Program-made: the position numbers and the translations under genes
Assembly (NCBI RefSeq): GCF_018320785.1
Contig: NC_054872.1
Location: 39,916,551 to 39,980,550, forward strand
DNA length: 64,000 nucleotides
Direction of reading: 5' to 3'
Source of the DNA: Cheilinus undulatus
Taxonomy: Eukaryota; Chordata; Actinopteri; Labriformes; Labridae
Part shown: positions 24,124 to 36,240 of the stretch, in pieces
Layout of the letters: each line of letters begins with the position of its first letter
Position numbering within the stretch: the first letter of the stretch is position 1
Notes under the pieces: generated by a model
The model's database searches: none
Told to the model about the DNA's origin: nothing
Seen by the model: the letters and a program-made list of their open reading frames with translations, nothing else

Positions 24124-25126
24124 GTCAAGATCCCATGCAGATCCCCTGCAGCTTGAGCCATGCAAGTAGCAGGGCCCATTGCAACTACTGAGTCTGTTGT
24201 CCTTTCTTCATCTCGGATCTGGTAAAGGATAATCTTCCCTCTAGTTCGGAGATTTTTTGTGTCAAGCGGACACAGCTGTGGCATCCGGACGGTGAGGTTA
24301 GTGGTGGCATGCCTTTTTCCCCTTTCTTGTGGTTCCCCAAGTTGTTAGCTCAAGTGCTAAGGAAAAGCCAGGTTTCACTAGCAGTGGCAATCCTCACACA
24401 CTGTTGTCGGTGTACCAGAAGCTGTCTCGATATTCTTTGTTTGTAATCAAAGAGGATGAGATTTTTGCCCGTCTCGCTGTAGATGACTGAATGTGTTTGT
24501 TTTTTGAGATATGCAGTGAAGACTACAAACAAGGTTTACACAACAGTCCTCCCTGAGCTGTGTCTTGTCTGACATCTGCGTCTCTTCCTCAAAATGGTCC
24601 CCACATATGGTACTTGAAAGTAATTAATTATTTATCCTCCCCCTTGTCAACATCGTGGCACGGCAGCAAAATTTCATGACACATACACACAAAAATGCAT
24701 TGCTAGATCAGTCTTGCTAAAACAAAGGTATCTACTGAGAAAATTTTATTTTCCACTGACAAATTTAGCTCCTATAGTCTTGAATTTCTAATACATCATC
24801 TCATAAACCCTCACAGGTCCTGCTTACAATGCACAGCAGGAAAAAGAAAAGTGTCTGGGGTGTGTTGTGTCTGCAGACATGTTACTTACCTGTTTCCTCT
24901 AGATGTATGAGCGTATATGGAGGATCTAAAGCTGACAGATTTTCAAGTGAATGCCTTACAATGCAGTTTCTGAACACATTTTTATTTGATCCTTGGATAG
25001 TACGCATAACTTCTATTTTTAGCATTTATTGCAGTTATACAGTATATTCTACATTTTAACATTTTTTATGAGTAGAGAGGCATCTTTTGTTTTGTTTGTT
25101 TTTTTTTTCTGCTGTTTTGTGGGTAT
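24124..25126. other. Intergenic, unassigned
   Basis: No gene is recognised. The frame at 24081-24284 on the minus strand has no family features that I know, and 24300-24600 looks like an old repeat. Confidence 0.4.
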
Positions 25127-25168
25127 AAGCAGTATTTCTGTCTTCATATGAAGACAGAAATACTGCTT
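25127..25168. repeat. Perfect 42-bp palindrome
   Basis: AAGCAGTATTTCTGTCTTCAT is followed with no spacer by its exact reverse complement. It is flanked by a poly-T run on the left and AT-rich DNA on the right. Confidence 0.95.
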
Positions 25169-26488
25169 TATATTAATATGCATATTAATGTTAAAGCTGT
25201 GTTTTATGGTGCTAACATTAAATAAAAATATTGATGAAAGTAAATGTTTACTTCCCACAGAATGTGCCCAGCTACATGAAGGATTATCTAAACTACTGGT
25301 AACAGGAAGAGGTAAGTTTATTAAAGTAGTCTTTAAATGAATGCATGTTTGAACCATGTTCATTTCTTGAGCAGATTGTGTAAGTTTATTCCATTCTTGA
25401 TCAGTTGCATGCAATTTTTCATATAATCCTGAGATATCAAAATAAGATAAACAGCATTAAAGTGCAGCCTGTGCTATTTTAAATATGGCAGTCAATATTT
25501 TTATCCTGACTAAGTGTAAACAAATGCCACTGTAAATCGAGGTAGGAAGGCAAACAATGTTAACAATGTTTCTAGGTTACAGAAAAGAGATCTACTGTGG
25601 ACTGTGTGTTGCTGTTCATTGCTCTTTTGCTGGATACACTGATAAACACTGCAAACATGCTGTGCTGAGTGAATTCTAGCAGTAAGGCCATTGTGGGATC
25701 TAGCTTTGAAGAGGAAGTGCTTAACTGAATGAAAACATTCCTCTGAATCAATGACTATCTTATTGTGCAGAGGAAACTTTGCAGAGAAAACAGGCCCAAT
25801 CCAAACCTGATTATCATGTTTGGAGTGTCCTCCGGCAGAGATCTAGTGGGAGGAGGTCCTTTATTAACCTAATATAGCTTCAGTTTTGCATTTTATTCAT
25901 AATTAACCCGCTGGTGTTTGCTTTTCTGGCCAGTAAAGAAGAGATAAAGCAGTGCATTACGCAGGACTTGAATATGACTCGCTGTTTCCCACTCATCACA
26001 TTTTATGTCAGCTCATCTTTGAACTCACACGTTATAAAGTGGTTGGAAAGCCACTGAAAGACAAACAACAAAGAAGCTTTAGATACTTTTAAAGCCTTTT
26101 TTGAAACATCTACATCCTGCTGGGTAAGTTACTGTGTTTATCTTATCAGTTCTCACATTGCATATCCTTTTTATGAATTGATGTCAGCACCTTTTGTTGG
26201 GGAATGGAGCTTGAGAGCTGATCTTTGTGCAACTGTTTGGTAATTGTGGTGCAACTGGAGCCACATGTGTAATGAGCTTCACCACTCTTTTGCCAAGGAG
26301 AGGAGGCTAAACACACAGCTGAAGTTTTAACAGTGTATATACAAGGTTTCAGAGTAAAGAAAGAGTAAAATAGATTAAAATCATATAGCTTGGATGTGAT
26401 TGGCTGGCTGTTTATATGCTGCTAGGAAAGACCTCATATTGAACTTGGTGGAAGATATAAGGTCCAAAGTGTGCTTTTAACACAGTGG
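25169..26488. other. Intergenic, no gene recognised
   Basis: AT-rich sequence without a convincing coding exon or nameable repeat. Confidence 0.45.
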
Positions 26489-27120
26489 TAGGGCTGGGCG
26501 ATTATGGCAAAAATCAAAGTCACGGTTAGTTGAACCTTCTACCTCGATTACGGTTAATGCATGATTATCCCACCCTCAACTGGTTTATTCTGTAAACAAC
26601 TGTATAATTTTGAAACAAGTAACTGAAATGAACATGCACAGATGAACAAGAATGGCAGAATTATCAAGCATGTTTGTCATTTCAGGTTTCAAGCAGGACC
26701 TGAGGCATGTAACAGTGTTTCCTGCTGAACTGAAAAGCCGCTCAGATGGGGAGCTAGTGGCTGGCATACAGAGATACTTTTTTGCCACCTTGCTTAGAGT
26801 GGGACAATGTTCATGGTGTTCTCTCCACCATTCTAGAGGATTTTCCTCACTATCCAGGACTGGAGACACCAGGTGGCTACTCAGCTCTGCTTCTAGAGTT
26901 TGCTGAAGTGACAAAGTGGGTGCAGATGGAGGGGTTGACTCACTTCCTTTGAAAAAACTTCTCAATGACTTCCTTGGCTTCTTTGCCTCTGACAAAGACG
27001 TACAGGGCTCCACTCTCTCTCTAGTGCTTCCACTTTGGACTGCAGCTGCTGACTCCATTTCATTTTCACCTTTTTCTGAACGGTGGGGACACGGCGGACT
27101 GAAATATATGTCGTCTTGAA
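26489..27120 (-). mobile_element. hAT transposon relic, C-terminal dimerisation region
   Basis: The element begins at TAGGGCTGGGCGATTATGG, a common hAT terminus in fish. The minus-strand frame 26585-27058 encodes the hAT C-terminal block: NPLEWWREHHEHCPTLSKVA, then AKKYLCMPATSSPSERLFSS. This is the ZBED-like dimerisation domain. The catalytic core is absent. Confidence 0.8.
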
Positions 27121-28169
27121 TCTGGGGTCAACAAAACTGGCTGTGTCCAGTAGCTTTTCTGTGATGGGACCTGTGATGCTTTTTAAAAAAATAACTAAAT
27201 CGTAATGATTTTAACCGCTGTCAGTAAAGATCCTCAGCTGATGGAATACGTGTACAGAGACGGTTTAAGTCGTAACACTACGTTAATATGTGAATATATC
27301 TAGTCTAGAACAGTTCATATGACAAAATATAAAAGTTTAGAACTGTACTGTGAGAATTCGCCGCAGTAAAAATAAAGTAAAAGTTCAGCTGGTGTTAAAA
27401 TCAAGCTAGATTAAGTCTGGGGTGCGCTGATCTCGTTTTAAAATAAGCTGCAGCCTGAAGTTTTACGAGCCCGTTCAACAACTACAGAGCGATGTTTTCA
27501 CAGGTTATCTAACTTAAGAAGTAGATTAATAACTAGTTACAGAAGAGAATGAACTGTTCTAAGGCTTGTATTCACAAAACTTAAGCACTGATTTAGTTTC
27601 TCATCCATCGCGGATGGATCAGGCTGATGTGAGCCTTTGGGCTCTGCTTTGTGTACTTAAAATCATCCAGATAAATGTCAGGAAACTTGATCTGTGGCTA
27701 TATACCAATATCCATAGACTAGGAAACAGTTTGGATCTCCCTCGAGTCCAAATATTTCCCATTTTGGCAGATAATAGTCCATTTTGCTGCCGTTTTTCAC
27801 CCGCTTCTCACAGCACAGACTTCCGTGTATGAAGCCCGGAGGTGAGCAGCTGAGTCATGCACTGACGTGACGTCAGTGCAGCCCCTATTGTTGTGTGTGT
27901 AGCTCCACCTTTTTGGTACGATTAGGTGAGATAGGCACCCCTACAGAAGGGTGCCGAAAAGTGGGACGGTACAGATTGGTTTTTTGGGACCCTTTCTCTA
28001 TGGAAACGGCAAAAAATGCGTGCTGTACCGCACCAAACTGAGCCGGACCACTCGGTGGAAACGACCTATTAGTAACTCGGTGTCTCTCCTGCTTGCTAGT
28101 CTCCTCTCTTTCTTCTTGCTGAGTCCATTTTTACCTAAAATGTTAAGCAAAGACACTGTACCCATCTGT
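27121..28169. other. Intergenic with a possible MITE
   Basis: The stretch at about 27930-28070 ('gggtgccgaaaagtgggacggtac' to 'ccggaccactcggtggaaacgac') looks like a short non-autonomous DNA element. No gene is recognised. Confidence 0.4.
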
Positions 28170-28300
28170 AGTGCTTTTAGCTGAGCTTCCCATGGTAAGT
28201 CCTATTTGACAGGGCAGTGCTCACTGAAATCTGACGGCTAATGGCACTATGATTGCCAAGTACCTTATACAGTCTTACTTCAAAATTATCGCTTTACATT
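28170..28300. repeat. Half copy of the 7.8-kb fold-back MITE family
   Basis: 'cagtgctcactgaaatctgacggctaatg...ccaagtacctta' aligns with the right arm at about 8375-8430 and with 32960-33012. Confidence 0.55.
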
Positions 28301-28329
28301 ACATTTTTAGTAAACCATATGGAATATTT

Positions 28330-28690
28330 AAGAAATAAAGGCAAGAATTTGTAAAATGGGTTCAAAGTGGCCATAACTGCTGGTTATAACTGGTGAAATG
28401 TGCAAACATGGGATGAAAGCAGCAGATGTGGGTTAAGAAAGGCAAAATAGGCATAAATGGGTGGTAAAAAATGTGAAATAAAGTTAAAGACTGGGGTGTT
28501 AGTGGCAAAAATAGGCCAAACGTTTATAAAAATCACAAAAATGGGTCACTACTGTAATCAAAAGGGGTTTAAAAAGTTTACAGTGGCAAAAATGGGCAAA
28601 TAGAGGCAAGAAATTGATCCAAAGTGGAGAAAAATGTGGCAATATTGGGTGTAAAGAATGAAAAAAGGCATGAAAAGTGGCATGAATGAA
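28330..28690. repeat. Degenerate purine-rich array (GTGGCAAAAATGGG-like)
   Basis: Loosely repeated strings 'gtggcaaaaatgggc', 'ggcaaaaataggcc' and 'gtggagaaaaatgtggc' fill the segment with irregular spacing. It looks like an old decayed minisatellite. Confidence 0.6.
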
Positions 28691-28699
28691 TAATTTGGA

Positions 28700-29100
28700 C
28701 ATCAGAACCCATTAAATGCCTGGCACACTATTCAGCTCCAAAATAAACAGTTTAGAAACATTAATCAATCCACAGTTGCAAGGAATTACAAAATTTCACC
28801 ATCTACAGTCCAAAATATCATCAAAAGATTCAAAAAATCCAGAGAAATCTGTCAGAGGCAAGGCTAAAAACCAACATCGAGTGCTGGGATCGTTTAGGCA
28901 GCACTGCATCAAACAAGCTTGGGAACACTTCAGAAAACCATTTTTAGTTTACACAGTACGTCACTGCATCTACAAATGAGTTATACACCAGCAACACCCA
29001 GAAAAGTGGTGGGCCAGAGCTTAGCAGAGATGGATTGACCTAAAGTGAAAAGTGTGCTTTGATCTGATGATTCCACATTTCAAATTGTTTTTAGAAATAA
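28700..29100 (+). mobile_element. Tc1-like transposon relic
   Basis: The degenerate sequence follows a fish Tc1-like family also present at 35640-37050: 'caaggaattacaaaatttcaccatctacagtccaaaatatcatcaaaagattc', then 'aggcagcactgcatcaaaca...tgggaacacttcagaaa'. A matching terminal scrap ('actttttggaattggggttt') lies near 29965-29990. Confidence 0.65.
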
Positions 29101-30169
29101 ATGCTGTTGAGTCCTTTGTGCTAAAGAGGAAAAAGATCATCCAGATTTTTATCCATACACTTTTTTACAGTGTAAGATGCATGAAATGAAGATACGAGTA
29201 TATATGTCCAAAAAACAACAACATTTCTAAGTTTAAATATTCATTGTCTCTTCTTTGCACTGTACTCACTTGAATGTTTAAAATTCATTGTTTTTTATTA
29301 TTCACTGTAGCATCCCCAGCTGGAGCAATGGAAGACTCTCAAACTGATGGTTTAAGACACCTTTTATTTTCCTTTTTAGCAGTGAAAATTGTCAAAAACA
29401 CACCGTAAGAGCTGTGGGAAACAGAAAAAACTGACATTATAAAACTGAACAACAATTACACATAAGGCAAGCAAAAAGTCATATTTCCAATCATTAAAGG
29501 ATTTACAAAAGATACATTTACACAATTATCTGTTAAAAACAATAATGAAAACATACAATAATCAAATCTATATACAACAAGTGAATAAAAAACATTAAAA
29601 GGCCTAACTACTTATGTTCAGTAAGTTGGCAAACAAATCAAAATGCACAGGCAAACGTACAAGCCTAGAAACAACGTGCAGTGCTACAACAGCTATACAT
29701 GCACATGGATATATAAGGAAAATAATCACAGAATGCCACACATTTTAAAGATTACACAGCATACCTTGTGCACCTTCCAGCTGGTTTCTAAAGTGGCATG
29801 ATTTTTCCTTCAATCAGTTCACTCTGACCACCTGCTGGTCTCTTTATATCCTGTTTAGCCATGACCCACATTCAAAATAAAAGCCCACACAAAAAACAAA
29901 CAAATTGAACACCAACCCTAGGCCTTTTAAGTGATCCTTTACATTCACATATGACAATCTACCAACTTTTTGGAATTGGGGTTTGTAGTAATGAAGATGT
30001 ATTTTTACCAATATGTTTGTTTAAACTCGATTAGACTCCCATTTTGATAAAATATCAGAACTAGCACCATTTCAGCCATATTTAGTTATTTTAACTTGCT
30101 TGGTTCAACTTTTTAAAAATTTCCCATCATCCCTGTCTATGAGGTGTCCTAAATTAGTGCATTTTAGTT

Positions 30170-30945
30170 TACTGTTGCAACTCTCTTTATTCTGGAATCT
30201 CCCAAAAATCTATTTTCCTTCTCCAATTCATTCAAAACTCAGCAGCCAAACTCTTAACAAACTCTAAGAGACAAGACTCATATCACCCCTACTCTCGCTT
30301 CTCTCCACTGGCTATCGGTCCTGTTTAGGAATGATTTTAAACTTTTACTTATTACTTCTAAAGTGTTGCACAGACTAGCCCCAACATACAGTACATCACA
30401 GACTTACTAACACCCTATGAGCCTAGCCTCTGTCTTCGTTCCTCAGGTAGCAGCCTCCTTTTATGTTCCGCCAACTCGTCTTGTCACTAAGGGTGACAGA
30501 GTGTTTTCTGTAAGAGCTCAACTACTATGGAACTCCCTACCTGAGGAACTGAGGCTGGCTAATTCCTTAAATCACTCCTTAAAACCTACTTTTACAGACA
30601 GGCTTTTTTATAGTACATCTGTTTTAATATTTTTACCCCTCCTCTGTGTATTATGCTAATAGTTTTGTTGTTTTATTCTCTGTTTAGACTCTCTGACCAA
30701 TTTATAGTTTCCTGTTTACTTTCTTTTTGTCTGTATAACCTGACAGTATTAATCTCACGCTTCTAAAATTGTGCTCCTGTGCTTCAATGTTTTTAATATT
30801 CTTTATTCAATTTTACCTTATTATGTTGTTTTTAATTGGTGTGCGTTTTATTTGATTTTATGATGTAAAGCACTTAGTAACAGTGTTTTGAAAGGTGCTA
30901 TATTAATACAAAATATTATTATTATTATTATTATTATTATATAGA
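30170..30945 (+). mobile_element. L2-type LINE 3' end with (ATT)n tail
   Basis: A degenerate C-terminal coding part ('caaaactcagcagccaaactc', 'ttttctgtaagagctcaactactatggaactccctacc') is followed by 'gcacttagtaacagtgttttgaaaggtgctatat' and a tail of ATT repeats at 30913-30940. That is the usual 3' structure of fish L2-like LINEs. Confidence 0.8.
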
Positions 30946-31061
30946 TGTCACAAACTTATTACCATTTTTATAGGATAAAATAGGATATAGTCTTTTTAAA
31001 AACATCGCCTGCCAATGTATCTCTTTTAATCTATAATTCTTTTATTTGTTGTAGGGCCAAA

Positions 31062-31940
31062 ATGACGTTAGAGAGTAATGTTCTTCTCTCAGTTGACATT
31101 ATTACCTTCCTCATCGGCCTACCTCTCAACGTCCTGGCTCTCTACGCCTTCAGAGTGAAGATCCGCTCCAAGCCTCTCCCTGGTGACATCCTGCTCCTCA
31201 ACCTGACCATCTCTGACCTTCTCTTCCTGATCATCCTTCCTTTAAAGATGCACGAAGCTGCTTCAGAGATGGAATGGAATCTACCTAACTTTGTGTGCTC
31301 CATCACCGCCTTCACCTTCTTCTCCACTATCTACACCAGCTCTTTGCTGCTGATGGCCGTCAGTGTGGTTCGTTACATCGCAGTAGCTTACCCCATCACC
31401 TATCAACAACTGCGCAAACCTGCATATGCAATAGTTACCTGTGTTTTGATTTGGCTCATATCAGCGGCACACTGCAGCATTACAATCATCATCCAGCACC
31501 ACCCAGCTCTGTCTGAGGGAAACAGCTCCAGTTGCTATGAGAAATTCACAGAGAAGCAGCTGGAGGTCGTCCTTCCTGTGCGTTTGGAGTTCTTCTTCGT
31601 GCTCTTCCTTGTACCTTTTCTAGTTTGTATCTTCTGTTATGTGTGCTGCATCCTGATCCTGTACAGCCGCCCAAATATATCTGTTATGCAGAAGCAGAAG
31701 GCCATCGGCATGGCTCTTGGGACTCTAGCTGTGTTTGTAATTTGTGTACTGCCTTATAATACTTCCCATTTAGTGGGCTATTTTCAGGGCAAGAGTCCAG
31801 AATGGAGATATTACACTTTACTGCTTAGCACCTTCAACACCTGCATTGATCCCATCATCTACTATTTTTCCTCCTCCGCCTTCCGCTGCACAAGTGAAAA
31901 GTCCGTTTTCAGGAGGCGTGCTTCAGAAACACACCATTAG
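31062..31940 (+). CDS. ffar2: Free fatty acid receptor 2/3-like GPCR (ffar2-like)
   Basis: Seven-transmembrane receptor for short-chain fatty acids, 292 residues in one coding exon. A splice acceptor (TTTGTTGTAG) ends at 31054, just before the start codon, so a non-coding 5' exon is likely. Family signs include NLTISDLLFLIILPLKMHEA, SSSCYEKF in extracellular loop 2, VLPVRLEFF opening TM5, PYNTSHLVGY in TM6 and DPIIYYFSSS in TM7. Residues equivalent to the human FFAR2 carboxylate contacts appear conserved: His137, Arg174, His236 and Arg249. One oddity: the E/DRY position reads Val103-Arg104-Tyr105, so the acidic partner of the ionic lock is missing. The C-tail is short compared with human FFAR2. 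It is the only plus-strand gene among minus-strand neighbours. FFAR2 versus FFAR3 cannot be settled here. Confidence 0.95.
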   Translation: MTLESNVLLSVDIITFLIGLPLNVLALYAFRVKIRSKPLPGDILLLNLTISDLLFLIILPLKMHEAASEMEWNLPNFVCSITAFTFFSTIYTSSLLLMAVSVVRYIAVAYPITYQQLRKPAYAIVTCVLIWLISAAHCSITIIIQHHPALSEGNSSSCYEKFTEKQLEVVLPVRLEFFFVLFLVPFLVCIFCYVCCILILYSRPNISVMQKQKAIGMALGTLAVFVICVLPYNTSHLVGYFQGKSPEWRYYTLLLSTFNTCIDPIIYYFSSSAFRCTSEKSVFRRRASETHH

Positions 31941-32929
31941 GCACTATTTTGCAATGCAACATTCGGCTACATTTTCTTCCACCACAGTGTATGGTTATCT
32001 TCTGATCAGCTGTTTGGGTATACTGGCTTTGACAAAGACAAAAAAAAAGAAGAAGGTCCATAAAACACTAGTCTTCAGTAAGGGAGGGAACTCTGTAGGG
32101 AGAGTAATGCAGGTTGCAGGCATTTGTGAGTTGCTATCCTCGGTCAGAAGGGTGTTAAAAAGTTCCCATAATTTTGAACTGTCTACTAAGCCGTCTTAAA
32201 TATTTCAAAGTGAAATGAGATTTAGGAACAGAGGCTGACTTCTTTAACATGATTGTGGCTGCAGGAAGACGCTGACATGCCTTAACCAAAATGTGCTGAA
32301 AGGGGTAATAAAGCATGAGATTAATCACAATTTTAAAAAGATTAGTGCAATAGTTGTGTACCTTGATTAATTGGGATTAAACAATGCAAAGCATTTCACA
32401 TTCTTGATAAATATTGAATGCCACCTCTGGCCATGTGAAATTTCCTACTGCAGCCATGGAGCAATGAGACAGATACAGAGCTAAAATTTGCCCTGAGTTG
32501 ATAATCTGCACTCTCTCCATTGTTTTAGACCCTCTATTACCACAGTCAGGAAGTGACCAACTTAGTAGATAACGTCACTCATGGTGCAAAAGTGTCAAAC
32601 TTCAAAAACAACAATAATCCACCAGAAACATGAGCAAAGGAATCCCGGTGGTGATCACTGTATGACAGGCAACATCTAAACACATACAGATACATCTGAA
32701 AACATCTAAAGCACATCTCTGCACAAAGCATGATGGGAAAACTCTAGTACCAGATATGAAATAGCAGTGGACAGATCTTAGGTCAATTGATCCTCTACAG
32801 GTTAGATTAACACTGAATGGATCAACACTGTTAAAAAAAACTCCAGCACTGAGGGCCGCTGACTCTGAATGGAGGTAAAATCAACTCTTAAATGCTTGAC
32901 ACTGAGAATTCAGCACTCTAGTTTTTGCT
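31941..32929. other. ffar2 3' flank and hAT-like MITE scrap
   Basis: The 3' UTR of ffar2 probably lies here. The stretch at about 32270-32390 ('gtgctgaaaggggtaataaagcatgagattaatcacaatttt') matches the right part of the repeat at 59460-59586. Confidence 0.5.
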
Positions 32930-33012
32930 GTGAAGCTTGGCTTCCTTGCCAGTGCCCCCAGCATGCTCTTACTGAAATCACTGGAGGCTAATGCCACTTC
33001 TCTTTCTAAGTA
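32930..33012. repeat. Fold-back MITE copy, left of the Tc1 insertion
   Basis: 'gctcttactgaaatcactggaggctaatgccacttc...aagta' matches the right arm at about 8375-8435. The match resumes at 34169 ('cagcccaacttaaaaaatatcc'), so the Tc1 landed in this repeat at a TA. Confidence 0.65.
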
Positions 33013-34168
33013 CACTATACTGCCAAAAGTATTCGCTCACCTGCCTTGACTCGCATATGAACTTAAGTGACATCCCATTCTTAATCCATAGGGTTTAATA
33101 TGACGTCGGTCCACTGTTTGCAGCTATAACAGCTTCAACTCTCCTGGGACGGCTTTCCACAAGGTTTAGGAGTGTGTTTATGGGAATTTTTCACCATTCT
33201 TTCAGAAGCGCATTTGTGAGGTCACACACTGATGTTGAACAAGAGGCCTGGCTCTCAGTCTCTGCTCTAATTCATCCCGAAGTTGTTCTGTCAGGTTGAG
33301 GTCAGGACTGTGTGCAGGCCAGTCAAGTTCATCCACACCAAACTTGCTCATCCATGTCTTTATGGACCTTGCTTTGTGCACTGGTGCACAGTCATGTTGG
33401 AACAGGAGGGGGTCATCCCCAAATTGTCCCCACAAATTTGGGAGCATGGAATTGTCCAAAATTTCTTGGTATGCTGAAGCATTCACAGTTCCTTTCACTG
33501 GAACTAAGGGGCCAAGCCCGGCTCCTGAAGAACAGTCCCACACTATAATCCCCCCTCCACCAAACTTTACACTTGGCACAATGCAGTCAGACAAGTACTG
33601 TTCTCCTGGCAAAACCCAGACTCGTCCATCAGATTGCCAGATGGAGAAGTGCAATTCATCACTCCAGAGAATGCATCTCCACTGCTCTAGAGTCCAGTGG
33701 CAGCGTGCTTTACACCACTGCATCTGACGCTTTGCATTGCACTTGGTGACGTATGGCTTGGATGCAGCTGCTCGGCCATGGAAACCCATTCCATGAAGCT
33801 CTCTACGCACTGTTCTTGAGCTAATCTGAACATGACCCCGCTCCGTCATTTTACATGGCCTACCACTTCCTGGATGAGTTGCTGTCATTCCCAAACGCTT
33901 TCACTTTGTTATAATACCACTGACAGTTGACTGTGGAATATTTAGGAGCGAGGACATTTCACGACTGGACTTGTTGCCCAGGTGGCGTCCTAACAAAGTA
34001 CCATGCTGGAACTGAGCTCCTGAGAGTGACCCATTCTTTCACAAATGTTTGCAGAAACAGTCTACATGCCTAGGTGCTTGATTTTATACACCTGTGGCCA
34101 TGGAAGTGATTGGAACACCTGATTTCAATTGTTTGGATGGGTGGGTGAATACTTTTGGCAATATAGTG
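33013..34168 (-). mobile_element. Tc1-like element 2, with clean TA target duplication
   Basis: Ends CACTATACTGCCAAAAGTAT and its near-complement finish at 33013 and 34168, and both are flanked by TA. Length is 1156 bp, shorter than full-length Tc1 elements, so an internal part is missing. Confidence 0.9.
33202..33894 (-). pseudogene. Tc1-like transposase, N-terminally truncated
   Basis: 230 residues remain. It has the second DNA-binding region ([20 protein letters not shown]) and the catalytic blocks [18 protein letters not shown] and [15 protein letters not shown]. The first helix-turn-helix and the usual C-terminus after the last block are missing or out of frame. It is not expected to be active. 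Confidence 0.85.
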
Positions 34169-34425
34169 TATGTTATACAGCCCAACTTAAAAAATATCCA
34201 TTTAATTATCATGATATATTGAATATTATAAACTTTAACATGTATGTTCATTTATAAAACTGTTTGATATGCTTTCAGATCAAAAATTACAAATAATTCA
34301 ATAATAAACAACACATGGTCTATGCATATGCACATTTCCAATTTTTATTATTTTACAGAAAACTATTCTCCAATTTTTCAGAGGGGAATTGATATCCTTT
34401 GCAGCCTTTGCACATTATTTCCTGT

Positions 34426-35291
34426 TTAACGAGGGCCTGCCACTCTCCTGCACTCATGCATTCTGTAGGCACACATGTAGAATATACCTGAAAAAGAGAA
34501 GACAATATGGGACCATTCTGCAGAAAAATAAAGGTTATCTATACTTTTAGAGTCTTTTGTGTATAGTTCTTGTTAGTTTTGTAAAATACAGCTGTCATTT
34601 TAATGAGTTTTACTCTGATGAGATTGCATTGATCCATTACAAACGGCTAACAGCTTAAACACTGTAAATAAACATGTTTCTACTTCAGAATAGTAGTGAT
34701 TTTATCTTTTGAATTGAAGTTTTGTTGTAAGATCTTGTGCTACGGGCAGATTAATTCTACTATTATTCTAATACACTCCTGCTCATCTTAACTGGAACAA
34801 ACCTGCAAAGAAGGTCATGAGCAGAGCCACCCAGCCTAGTATGTAGGACCATGAGAAGCGCCAGTCGCCAAAGCGCTTGCCCAGGAAGTTCACGGTCACG
34901 CCGGTGTAAATGGCCATTGCAAGCAGAACAAAGAGAGCTGGCATGGTTGGTAGAGAGGGACAGAGGTTTGAATGAATAACTGTAATAAAAAAAAAGTCAT
35001 CTTCCATAGAAGTGATGTGGCAACAGTGCCATCGCATATTTACATGGCATGCAAGTTTACCCTGTATTACATTATTTATAAAAGATGATACCAAGGAAAG
35101 AAAACAAATACCTTGTGTTTGCTCAAGTATGAATGACTTACTCGAAACAAAGAACATGATCCCAGCAGCAAAGGAGCGACTGAACCTCTCGAAGGCTGAG
35201 AAGTGGATGAGGGAAAGGATTCCTGCGATGATGCCAGCAAAGCATGACATGGCAGAGAGGATCATGAAGGCTCGAGTGGCATTCCAGTAGG
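34426..35291 (-). CDS. lim2: lim2 (lens fibre membrane intrinsic protein, MP20), partial
   Basis: Four-transmembrane protein of the PMP22/EMP/MP20 family, known as an abundant lens fibre membrane protein. Three exons read in phase 1: 35142-35291 (AYWNATRAFMILSAM...AGIMFFVS), 34803-34937 (TLFVLLAMAIYTGVTV...FGDWRFSWSYILGWVA) and 34426-34487 (GIFYMCAYRMHECRRVAGPR, then stop). The residues are very close to what I recall of mammalian LIM2. The N-terminal exon or exons, about 57 residues with TM1 and the GLW...C...C loop, were not found in the next several kilobases, which are full of transposon relics. They may be farther away or lost. Confidence 0.9.
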
Positions 35292-35599
35292 CTGCGGATG
35301 AGTAACAGAGGAGAGATCATACAATAAAAACATGTTAGATAAGATTAGTTTAAACATGCAATAACACAAACACCTAACTCTAGTACATTTATTTTAACAT
35401 ATGCTGATGATTCTTTGCTATATCTCTACAATAACTTCAAAAGCCTTAACAGAGCAAATACAAACAATAAACAACAAACCAAAAGCTGAAGTAATTACAA
35501 GTAACAGGAAATTTCACAAGAAGGGAAAACTGGCCACAGCTCAGAACAGTTACATTCATGAGTCATGCTTGTAAACATCCCCGTAACAGAACATGATCC

Positions 35600-36240
35600 T
35601 ATTCCACATATGTAAGGCAAGAAAAGTAAGTGATACTAGAAAAATCAGCTGGAGGACCATTTTTTCTTTGATTGTCAACAGGTTAGTAACATGACTCTGT
35701 ATGAAAGGAGCATATTAGACAGGCAGAGTCTTCTAGAAGTTAAGATGGGCAGAGGTTCACTTTGAAGAACTGCATCCAAAATTGTAAAGACTTGAATATC
35801 CCACCATCTACTTTACATACTATCATTAAACAATGCAGAAAACCTGGAGAAATCTTTGTGTGCAAGGGGCAAGGCCAGAGATCAGTATTGGATGTCTGTG
35901 ATCCTCAGACCCTCAGGAAACCCTGCCTTAAAAAAAAGGAAAGATTCTGGGCTCAGGAACACTTCCAGAAATCATTGTCTGTCAACACAATTCACAGATT
36001 CACAGTGTCAAAAACAAATGCGAGTTAAAGCTGTATCATGCAAAGTAGAAGCCATATTTGCACACAATCTAGAAATGCTACAATCTTCTCTGTGTCAAAG
36101 CTAATTTAAAAAGGTTGAGGTGAAATGGAAAACTGTTCTGTGGTCAGATGAATCAAAATGTGAGATTCTTTGTTGAGAACCATCAACTCCGTGTCCTAAA
36201 GTGGACTAATGAAGGGAGGGACCATCGAGCTTGTTATTAG
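35600..36240 (+). mobile_element. Tc1-like relic, 5' part
   Basis: Degenerate transposase coding sequence: 'tcttctagaagttaagatgggcagaggttcac', 'cctggagaaatctttgtgtgcaaggggcaaggcc', 'ttctgtggtcagatgaatcaaaatgtgag'. It is the same family as 28700-29100. It is interrupted at about 36241 by an A-rich repeat and resumes at about 36722. Confidence 0.75.
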
